Assembly (NCBI GenBank): GCA_963971225.1
Contig: OZ020267.1
Location: 47,501,993 to 47,565,992 of the forward strand
Length of the DNA: 64,000 nucleotides
Source of the DNA: Melieria omissa
Taxonomy: Eukaryota; Arthropoda; Insecta; Diptera; Ulidiidae
Reading direction: 5' to 3'
The notes under the pieces were generated by a model. The model had not been told where the DNA came from. It searched no databases and saw nothing but the letters and a program-made list of their open reading frames with translations. The position numbers and the translations under genes were made by a program. The first letter of the stretch is position 1; each line of letters opens with the position of its first letter. This document shows positions 55,263-64,000 of the stretch, piece after piece.

Positions 55263-56060
55263 TATTTGGAATAAGCTTGCGAAATGTTTCAAAAATGTTT
55301 GGATCCAATTATTATGCAAGCGGAATTGACCCTTGCAGAAAGACGTATTTCTATAAACTTAGGTTAGGTTAGGTTGCGGTGGCTGCCTCTATAAGAGACA
55401 CACTCGGAGGCCTGAAAGGCCCATTGTAATACCACATATTTCATCCGCTTTTGAAATGCGTATGCAACACTGTTTTTCCAACATATGTTACAGCACACAT
55501 TTCAAGCGGATGGGGAAAGGGAGGGGAGGGGACCTACAGTTTAACGCCGAATCCGAACGGCAATTGGCACTTGGAGGTTTTGCCATTGCCTGCCAAGAGC
55601 GCACTTGTGCGATTCTTGTAATTCTCATTCCCTTCATGTGGATAGCGATAGAAGTAGACGAGTTGTTCACCAGCCCGAGCCAGGAATCGAACCTGGAGCC
55701 TTTGGTATGAGAAGCCAGCGCGCTACCCGCTGGACTATCGAGGCCGGCTTCTATAAACTTAATGCAAACATTTTATAAACGTTTATTATATGCTTATATT
55801 AAACATATTAGACAAACTCATTTCAAATATGATGCAAGCTTGTAGTAAGTTTATTCCAAATGCAAATTGTTCGCTGGGTATAGTTTGGAATAAATTTACA
55901 CCAAGCTTGCATCACATTTGGAATGAGCTTGTCAATAAGGGTCGATTCCGTTTGGCTTAAAATTGGATCCAAATATTTTTCAAACATTTCGCAAGCTTGT
56001 TCAAAATAAATTGCTTGCGTGTGTAAGCTTGTAGTAAGTTTATTCTAAATAAAAGTTGTT
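55263..56060. mobile_element. foldback-type repeat split by a SINE
   Basis: AAGCTTGCGAAATGTTTC and TTTGGATCCAATT near 55271-55312 return inverted near 55960-56003. Inner parts such as AAGCTTG.A.TAAGTTTATTC also recur inverted. The SINE 55362-55748 interrupts the left arm. No gene is seen from 56060 to 56578. Confidence 0.6.
55362..55748 (-). repeat. tRNA-headed SINE S2 with LINE-like tail
   Basis: 387 bp, flanked by a perfect 13-bp target duplication TTCTATAAACTTA (55349-55361, 55749-55761). The minus-strand head from 55747 (CCGGCCTCGATAGTCCAGCG...) has a B box GGTTCGATTCC and a pairable acceptor stem CCGGCCT/GGGCTGG. The middle carries TGCCGTTCGGATTCGGCGTT, related to the S1 centre. The 3' end GTGGTATTACAATGGGCC...GGCAGCCACCGC plus CAACCTAACCTAACCTAA resembles the 3' end of the LINE at 56592. 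Confidence 0.9.
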
Positions 56061-56578
56061 CGCGGTGTAGCAAAATAAAAAACGTTCCTCAATTTTTTAA
56101 TTCATTTTATTTTTAAGACTTTTGATTGCTTTTAGTTTCTGCCTATTTTTGGCAAATTGGAAAAATGCCTTGGTGCCACGAACGTAAACGTCCTCGTCGA
56201 TATGTTTAGCACTGGCTGCATCTACAAAAGAAAACTGCTATTAATAAATAGTTTTAAACTAGTTTACAAATTGCCGTACTTGTATACTGGAAACGCACGA
56301 CAATAAATGAGAAATTTCATTTAAAAATCAATGAAATTGCAATTTTTGATTGAATTTCTAAACCTTCAAACGCATCACATGCCTTGATATAAAAACTTTT
56401 TCAAAATTGATCAATTTACCTTTACTTGAGTGAAGGTTTGGAAAACATTTGCAATTTGTAAGTTTGGAAAATGTTTGCCAACTCGCTTTTAAGCAAATTG
56501 TTTCCAAATATGTTTACCTATTAAAACATTGGGAAAATTTGGAGTAAATTTGGAAAATACTTGCGCATGTAAGTTTTG

Positions 56579-58776
56579 AAAATGTTTATAAGGTTAGGTT
56601 AGGTTAGGGTGGCAGCTAGAAGAGCTCACTTAGGCCATAATACGACCCGTTGTGGTACCACGTGAAGGACGTGGCCGCCCTTCAGGCTTGCACACCCCCC
56701 CGGGTGTCAGGCAGGAGCCATCCCGATTCCGTGATGAATCGGGCGATGCGGCCGATGCTGGGTCCTGAGAGGTCGGCCAAACCGCTGAAGAACGGCGCTC
56801 CCAGCACCCGGAGACGTCTCCTCGCTAGTGCTGGGCAGTGACACATCAGGTGCTCGACGCTCTCCTCCGCGCCCACATCGTCGCAGCTGCGGCAGTGGTC
56901 GTTGAAGGGGAGGCCGAGTCTCCTGGCGTGTTCGCCGTTTGTCCAGTGTCCTGTCAGCACAGAAACTGTGGAATAGATGGAATTCCGCTTTAGTCGCAGT
57001 AATTCGCGTGTTCTGCCATGGTTAAGCGACGGCCAGGTTTCTTTGGAGATCCTACAATGGATCTCCTCCGCCCAGAGTCGGTTAGCCAGGCGAAAATACG
57101 ACTGCCTGACCATCAGTTTGACAGTCGCAAGAGGGATGCTACATTGCGTAGTGGGTGCCGGAAGTAAAGTGCCTTTCCTGGCCAGCTCATCCGCCACACA
57201 GTTACCAGAGATGCCGCTATGCCCAGGGACCCAACTCAGGTGAACCCTGGCATGTTCCGCTAAGCTGTTCAGAGCGGCACGGCACTTTGCTACCAGTTTG
57301 GAGGAGGTATAAATACCTTTCAAGGATTTAATTGCGGCCTGGCTATCCGAGAAAATACATATAGCCGAGGGAATGGGGGGTTGCGATCGCAACCGGTCCA
57401 CAGCCAGCAGTATTGCCATGGTCTCCGCTTGGAAGACGCTGCAGTGGTCAGGGAGCCGAGCAGTAATGCTGGCCCCCAATTGGTCGCAGAAAACCCCACA
57501 CCCGACTCTATCCTCAAGTTTAGAGCCGTCTGTGAAGATTTCGACGACGTCTGGCAGTGAGCGACGGTCCTCTGACCAGTCGTCCCTGCTGGGGATCCCT
57601 ATAGTGAACTTGCGCTCGAAACTAGGGGGAAGGACTATGTAGTCGGTCTGTGTCGGGGTTGGAAGATCCAGCCCGAGAATTCTAGAGTGGCCTAAGTCCG
57701 CCCGTGCCCAACTGCGTATGGCATTCAACCGTACAGCGGCAGTTTTGGCGGACTGCCTTACTAGTAGGGTCGAGGGGACCCAATTAAGCATAGTAAAAAG
57801 CGCCTTGGTAGGCGTAGAACGGATGGCTCCTGTTATGAGAGTGGCAGCTAGTCTCCTGACCCTATCGAGCTGATTCAGGTTAGCTCGGCTAGCCGCCGCG
57901 GGCCACCATACAACAGCGCCGTAGAGGAGGATTGGCTCAACCACTGCCTCATAGAGCCACATGACAACGCGGGGCTGAAGCCCCCATCTAGCCCCCACTG
58001 TCCGTTTACAACAGTAGATGGCCCTGGAGGCTCTTTTTGCCCTTTCAGCGATGTTTACGCTCCAAGTTAGCTTGGAGTCTAGTATGAGCCCCAGGTATTT
58101 CACCTCCTTACTCAGTTTGAGCGGGGTACCATTTAGGGCGGGAAGTCTGAAAGACGGAACCTTATATCTCCTTGTAAAAAGGACAAGATCCGTCTTTTCC
58201 GGGTTGGCTGTAAGGCCACAGGAGTTGCTCCATGAGGTGAGGATGTCCAGGAAGTGATTCATCCGCTCGGAGAGCACACTCGGAAATTTGCCGGCTATGG
58301 CCATCGCAACATCGTCGGCATAGGCCACGACCTTGCAGCCAACAGCCGCCAGGTTGACGAGCAATCTATTCAGGGTTAGGTTCCACAGGAGTGGCGACAG
58401 AACGCCCCCCTGGGGGGTTCCCCTGGTGACTGACCTGCGAAGATGCGCCGTTCCCAAGGTGGAGTTGATGCAGCGGCTGCTAAGTAGGGCGCTGATGAAG
58501 CCTACCAGTTTACTGTCAACGCCGAGATCCGAAAGAGCCACTCCTATCGCAAGAGGGCAGACATTATTAAATGCGCCCTCTATGTCTATAAAAGACACAA
58601 GGGTGTACTCTTTGTATGTTAGCGACTTGTCTATGTAGTCGACTAGTGAGTGCAACGCAGATTCAACCGACCTACCCCTTGTGTAGGCATGTTGCGACTC
58701 AGAGAGAAGGGTTGGATCGATAAGGCTCCTGATATGGACGTCGAGTATCCTCTCGAAAAGAAAAAAATGTTTATAA
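56579..58776 (-). mobile_element. 5'-truncated I/LOA-type LINE with RT and RNase H
   Basis: The insertion 56592-58763 is flanked by a 13-bp duplication AAAATGTTTATAA (56579-56591, 58764-58776). The open frame runs from the truncation (~58758) to 56682. The 657 residues from the Met at 58655 show RT motifs FIDIEGAFNNV (22-32), GTPQGGVLSPLLWN (79-92) and AYADD (111-115), thumb, then RNase H with D376 (FTDGS), E411, D437 (SDSQ) and D489 (VADELA). A Cys/His cluster near the end (CRSCDD...VEHLMCHC) follows. No stop or frameshift breaks this part, but endonuclease and ORF1 are missing. The 3' tail is (CCTAA)n, seen as GGTTAGGTTAGGTTAGG at 56592-56608. Confidence 0.92.
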
Positions 58777-59394
58777 ATTCATTGAAAATAAGTTTGGAAA
58801 ACATTTACGGTTTATAAGTTTGGAAAACGTTTGCTAACTTGCATACAAGCAATTTGTTTCCAAACGCGTTTTCTTGTTGTTCTCTGTGATTGTAAAGCAG
58901 GGATCGGCAAAATTGACAATGAGATGGTGTTAGTGACCGCAGTGAAATTTCTCTCCAATGTGTAATTTATACCTGAACAACGGCTGATTGAGAGAGCGTA
59001 CTGTGTACGTGTGCTGAGCGTACTGCTCATATAAGTAAGCTTTGCCGATCGCTGTTGTAAAGCCACGATCTCAACACATACGTGATCTGTGAGAGCAGAG
59101 CGCGGGTTCTAATGTTGGAACCCGCCATACAAAATGTTTGCTTGTATGACATGTGCATTCTGTATGTTTATTTTCTTTGCTACAGCTAACGCAACATTTC
59201 CAAATTTGTTTTTTAAATAACTTAAAAATTAATTGCCAAATAAATAAATTAATTTATGATTTGTATTGTTCCTACAAACTATTATACCGCAAGAACTATT
59301 TTTAAAAAAATATATGTCCTACTGACTTTAATTAAATTTATTCGTTGATCTAAAAAATTGTTCTGGTTCAATTATTGAATTGTGTTAAGCTACG
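58777..59394. other. no gene seen
   Basis: The first part continues the GTTTGGAAAA(C/T)GTTTG-rich repeat that also lies at 56440-56580 and is the LINE target. 59090-59390 is AT-rich. Confidence 0.45.
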
Positions 59395-60545
59395 TGTACA
59401 CTAGGAAACATTTCACATGGAAACACATGGGAAACATAAATGTTCCTTATTGTTCGGAAACATGTTTTCAGTACCTTGTACACTAGAAATAAAAATCGTC
59501 AGAAACACGTTGACGGAACCGATTTATAATGTTTCAAAGTTCTTCCCCTAAGATGTTTCCGATGTTTCTAACCCGGTATGTTTCTGGTCTTTGTACACTA
59601 CGTCATTGTACAATGTTGTTGGAAACATGTGGTGCTTCATTTCAACGTTTGAAATTAAATTTGTTATTGTTACCGACATACAAGGTGAGTGAAAAAATAT
59701 TGGCAAATACCTAAATAAAAACTAAAAATACGGAAATAAACAAATTATTTTCAGCAGTATATATAATAAAAGAAAAGCGAAAACGACGGTGGTGGACAAG
59801 ACCGGATCGGATTATGCGCCAAATTACTACGAGAACTATCCACGGAATTCGATCCAGTTTTCGAATTTTTTTAGAATGACGACTCATCGAAAGTCGAGTG
59901 AGAGCTTCAATCGAATTAATAACACTGGACAACAGCATGTCTGTTGCATAAAGATTTTTACATGAATCTGAATAGTTTCTCCACGCTGTTTTCAAAACCA
60001 TATTCCGTTTGTATGTAACAGCTCTAGTTTTCGTAAAAAATGGACGTGCTTTTTTTAATTTCCTCAACATCTTCACGTTTTCAACTGTAATTTCTCATTT
60101 CTCATAAACCAAGCATCTTGTGAAGAAACATCATGCAATACAACTGAGGCATAATTTTTGGCAGAATACCCTTTAGCATCGAAATAATACCAAAAATGTG
60201 CTTATGCCAATTTCAACACTTTTCAGCGATTTGTCAATGATTTACTTTAAAACAAAGGCCTTCAAAATATGCAAAGTTTTTGTTTGGCACCGCTTGCCAA
60301 ACCGAGAGCTTATTTTCGCATAACTTGTGGTCAGGGTTGGAAACGTTCCAAAGGAAACGGTGTTTTTCCACCGCAGAAATAAGTTCGGTTTGGCATCCAT
60401 CGCTCCAATCAAACAATTCACTCGCAACTCGTTGACGAGTTCACGAGTGAAGTCGGGGAGGGTTTCCTCATCAAAAATATTTACCATTGACATTATGCTA
60501 CGCGAAATTAAAAAATTTGTCTAACACTCAAAACCAGAAGGTGTC
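59395..60545 (-). pseudogene. element relic with a MADF-like domain
   Basis: Minus-strand frame 60416-60234 reads CQTELISAVEKHRFLWNVSN then PDHKLCENKLSVWQAVPNK, like the start of a MADF DNA-binding domain. An overlapping frame gives MSMVNIFDEETLPDFTRELV. PIF/Harbinger elements often carry a MADF/Myb-like accessory protein (family knowledge), so this may be one. 59395-59660 is full of GGAAACAT/ATGTTTCC motifs and GTACACTA, possibly a subterminal region. No transposase and no second end were recognised. Confidence 0.4.
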
Positions 60546-61172
60546 GCTGTGAAACTATCGATAGTCGGTACCATCGATAGCTTGGATAGGATAGTTCAAA
60601 CTATCGATATATCGACGACAGTCGAAGTTTATACGGATCCATTAAAATTTATACTGTCCAGTACCCACACCTTTTTTTTAATAAAAATTATTCATAAAAT
60701 CAAAGAAGATAAATTGTATACCTTTTTAATTAATAGAAAATTTTAATAATATATATATTAATTGTGAAATTAAAATGAAGATCATTTTATTTGCACTAAT
60801 TCATAAATGGTATGTATTTAAAATACAAAAACTACTTTAAATTTTTAAAAACATGTGCAAAAATTTAAAGAGCATATTCACTTTATTTTGTAACTATTAC
60901 TTGCCATTGAACATTTCCAAGTATTACTCCATTGATGAAGAACCATCAACACCAACACAACAAATACAAACAACAAAATATCAACAAAAAACGTTTTACT
61001 ACGAAAAAGAAAAAAAAATGTATTTTTCTTACTCGACTCTACAATTTCGTCAGTAAATTAGTGATGAGCAAGCCGCACACAAATAGATAGTCGATAGTCT
61101 CACTATCTATCGATAGTAAAAAACAAATGAAACTATCGATACTCTCGATAGTGCCATCGATAGTTTCACAGC
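60546..61172. mobile_element. TIR element rich in ATCGATA
   Basis: Ends GCTGTGAAACTATCGATAGT and GCCATCGATAGTTTCACAGC (627 bp apart). Nine or so (T)ATCGATA-type sites cluster in the two ends (60555-60625, 61085-61165). In flies TATCGATA is the DREF/BEAF-type site (family knowledge). The middle is AT-rich with no protein. No target duplication seen. Confidence 0.65.
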
Positions 61173-62464
61173 TCTAGTGTTAGGCCAGGTTTACCTGTAC
61201 GAGTATGTACATCTTTTTGAATTGGAGAACATTTTAGATGTGTGGTGTATTATAAACGTAAGTTTTCGAAAAATTAAAGTCGATTTCACTTGATTACCAT
61301 CGTTTCCAAACGTAAAACTTTTTCACCTTTTTTATTTAAATATTTGTACTGAGTAACAAAACTCATTACTCATTGGTTACCAAAAAAATTGAGCGTGTCA
61401 CTGCGGCTATAATATAATCGGCCACGCCCACCTTCCGTGTCCACTAAACTAACAAAACGAAGCTACGGTACATGTTGGTAAATCAGTATTAATATCACAT
61501 GATTCCGTGTTTCATTGATGTCAACTTAGGATATATAAGATTGACCACGCCCACCTGATATGCCTTTTCGCCACGCCCACTATAATGGTATATTTGTCAC
61601 AGAAATATGGGTATCAGACGGTTCGGCGTGTCATTGCGGCAAACATAGGCTATAATATAACCACCCACGCCCACTTTCCGCGCCCACTAAAGTAAAAAAA
61701 CCAAGCTACGGTAAGCGTGGCATCTCCCATACAACTTACATTTTCAATATGGAATATTTTCGTAATGAGAAGTCGGTCAGTATTAAGATGTGGTGCGGGG
61801 CCACCGTTTAGATGTGCCGTTAAAAAAATGTAATGTGCCTTAGACAAGGGGCGTGGCCCTTTTTAAATGCCTGTGTAACTTTGGAACTATAGCGTTCATA
61901 TCAATGACACTCGGTACAAACGTACGATTAAGTTGTGTTTTTCGATAGGGGGAATGGGGTGGGTTTTTGAAAAGGGGCGTGGCACCGCCCATACAACTTA
62001 AATTTTCAACGGGGCCACCGTTTAAATGTGCCGTTTCACTGGTAAAATTTGTTGAGTGTTTTGAATAACTATGGAACTACAAATCACACATCAAAGATTT
62101 ACGATTTAGATGTGCCCTTCGACATGGGGAATGGGGTGGGTATTGGACGAGGGGGAACCGCCCATTGAACCAAAATTTTTAATGTAGAATAGCTTCGGAA
62201 CAATAAGTTGGAAAGCTTTGAAGTTATGGGCGTTGAACAAGGGGCGTGGCATATTTTTTCTGACTGAAATTGTCCGCGTAACAATGGAACTGAAAGTCGC
62301 ATATCAATGAAACCGAGTCATACCCTTCGACTGGAGGAATGGATTGGGCATTACATAAAAGAGGCGTGGCATCGCCCATAGAGTGTAGTATGAAAAAAAC
62401 TTGATTTATTTGGCCCATTGACTTCGGGCTTGCGTGCAAAGCCGCAGGGCCCTACTAGTTAGTT
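61173..62464. other. no gene; degenerate GGGGCGTGGC-type repeats
   Basis: Many loose copies of CCACGCCCAC/GGGGCGTGGC, CGCCCATACAACTTA (61725, 61988) and GGGGCCACCGTTTA (61797, 62012). A ~100-bp unit at 61385-61485 is repeated near 61628-61730 (CTATAATATAACCACCCACG). It looks like a degenerate repeat array, perhaps the non-coding end of an element. Confidence 0.5.
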
Positions 62465-64000
62465 GACAACATACTCACAAAACGGACACATTAACACTGG
62501 ACACATTGTTTTGCAAACTGGCGGCTGTCGCGATGTATGCCCGCCCAAACAAAACGTTCAGTCATCAGTTTTGATGTAGCCCGCATGCCTGGGTGTGACA
62601 TGTTGTGCGTAGCGGCGAGGACTACTTTTCGCAATCGTTCAGTAATAAATGGACGTATTCGGCCCGTCGAGGTGTCACAATAGACTTTCTTGTTGCTCGA
62701 AGGAAGAATGAAGGTGGTTAGTTTAAGCGAATGACTAACTTGCCTATCTATATGGCAGCGCGCAGCTTTTCATCGGTAGCCTGGTCAGTTGCTAAGTTAT
62801 CATAGTTGATTGAATCGGAATTTAGCGCCTGGATTCGATACAGCAAATCAGCGACTACGTTTCCTTCGCCTGTAACATGTGGGATATCGGTGGTGATCTG
62901 CGCAATAAAATGTAGTTGGAGAGCTTGGCGATCTGATGCTTTCTCAGGGCGTTGGCAAAAAGCAAATATCAGCGGCTTATGGTCGGTATAAACGTGACAT
63001 TGTCTCCCTTAGAGCATAAAACGGAAGTGGCGAACGGCAAGAAGCATTGCGGTAAGTTCCCTATCGTAGGTGCTATACCACAGTTCAGCACCTGATGCAG
63101 CGCAGTGCCGGCTGCATAGTCGAATGCGTCGATCCATAAGGAAAGCGGTGCATTTGGGAGAGGATGCGCAAGTAACGTGCAATTTGCAAAGTGTTTCATG
63201 CTCTCTTCGGACCAGCGCAGAGTCGTATTATCGTTGCGTTTACTACCTGGAGTCATCTTGAAGAGGGGGGCTTGATGTATTAACGGATGAGGTAAAAACG
63301 GTCTGTAAAAAATGATCATATATAAGATCCCTATAAGATCCTTAGCAATCATAGGAAGTTTAAAGTCGGTGATCGCTTTGACACGACTGGGAAGTGGTCG
63401 AATGCCATCTTTTTTAATTAGATATCCCAGAAATTCTAGTTCCGATACACCCAGCACTGACTTTGCCACGTTAATAGTTAACTTGTTTTCCCGTAGACGT
63501 TGAAATATGGAGCGCAGGTGAGCTTGTTGATCTTCTGGTGAACTCGACGCGACGCAGATGTCGTCGAGGTAAATAAATATGTTTTCGACACCACGGAAAA
63601 CTTCGTTTATAACTCTTTGGAATATCTGCGCTGCGTTACGCAAACCAATCGTCATATGCGTAAATTCGTATAATCCGAACAGAGTCGTAATGGCTGTTTT
63701 GCACACGTCGTCTGGGTGGATGCGAATTTGGTGGAACGCCTTTCTCAAATCAATTTTCGATAAAATCGTTTTGCCCGCTAGTATGTGAGCAAAATCTTGT
63801 AGGAACGGCAGGGGGTAGCGATCCAGAACGGTCACTGCGTGTAGGCCGCGGTAGTCTCCACATGGCCTCCACGATCCGTCTGCCTTGCGAAACCATGTAT
63901 AAGGGGCTCGCCCACTCACTACTGGATGGACTTCATCAGAAACTCGAACTCTGTACGTGCTGCCACCATCTTCTCCGGTGAGAGTCTCCGTGGTCTGGAA
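62465..64000 (-). mobile_element. Ty3/gypsy-type LTR retrotransposon pol relic
   Basis: The minus-strand pol frame enters from beyond 64000. RT: KADGSWRPCGDYRGL, LSKIDLRKAFHQI, FGLYEFTHMTIGLRNAAQIF, then YLDD (residues 117-120 from the Met at 63919; many relatives have YIDD or YVDD), then LEFLGYLIKKDGIRPLP. RNase H follows, with LWIDAFDYAAGTAL and, after a stop and frame change near 63015, TDHKPLIFAF. The integrase zinc finger (H..H..C..C ending CVQC) lies at 62640-62500 and the pol ends there, so the integrase core and 3' LTR are missing. Another frame lesion is likely near 63915. The style recalls the CsRn1-like clade (inference). It is a dead genomic copy. Confidence 0.85.

Noticed and set aside
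55675..55748. A tRNA gene on the minus strand
   Set aside because: The anticodon stem does not pair well, the unit is followed by a SINE body and a LINE-like tail, and it has a 13-bp target duplication. It is a SINE head.
57373..58638. Plus-strand frames within 56977-58638
   Set aside because: Shadows of the LINE RT/RNase H frame on the minus strand.

Overview
The window looks like a stretch of dipteran (fly) nuclear DNA. It holds two coding exons of one host gene, surrounded by a dense field of transposable elements. The host gene is recognisable as the NK2-class homeobox gene scarecrow (scro, the fly relative of vertebrate Nkx2-1). One exon (30123-30567) carries the TN motif and a second (42857-43068) carries a conserved NPYAMGSLYHSPGV region. 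The homeodomain exon would lie beyond position 64000. Protein likeness to fly scro and the set of elements (mariner, Tc1, piggyBac, pogo, hAT, RTE, CR1/Jockey, I/LOA and Ty3/gypsy types) suggest a brachyceran fly with a TE-rich genome, perhaps a tephritid. The species cannot be fixed from the sequence alone.

Layout. 1-30 kb is upstream or intronic DNA made of relics: a deleted mariner (2017-2926), a long foldback (3330-3825), RTE-like LINE ends (6.1 and 13.1 kb), a TTAA element with a 3-bp-TSD element inside it (10954-12438), a hAT MITE (18928-19461), and a nest at 20.4-24.4 kb where a mariner sits in a Tc1-like transposase gene. At 27436-28678 lies a TTAA-bounded element with a decayed piggyBac transposase. 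30.1-43.1 kb holds the two scro exons and the 12.3-kb intron between them. That intron contains several more TTAA-bounded elements, SINEs, and a four-level nest (pogo-like > hAT > mariner > hAT MITE). 43.1-64 kb is the next scro intron: a broken CR1/Jockey-like LINE, a decayed hAT-like transposase, a near-full-length mariner inside a hAT MITE, a tRNA-headed SINE whose 3' tail resembles a nearby LINE, that LINE itself (56.6-58.8 kb), and the start of a Ty3/gypsy pol relic running off the end.

The main pattern is a swarm of about a dozen short elements bounded by TTAA, the piggyBac target. Several share the core GCGTTTAAAGTT. A decayed piggyBac transposase gene lies among them, and two empty or filled site comparisons inside pogo-like copies support the boundaries. 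No CRISPR, operon or bacterial feature is present. No intact transposase was found. Every transposon gene seen carries a frameshift, stop, deletion or truncation, except the 5'-truncated LINE at 56.6-58.8 kb, whose remaining frame is open.
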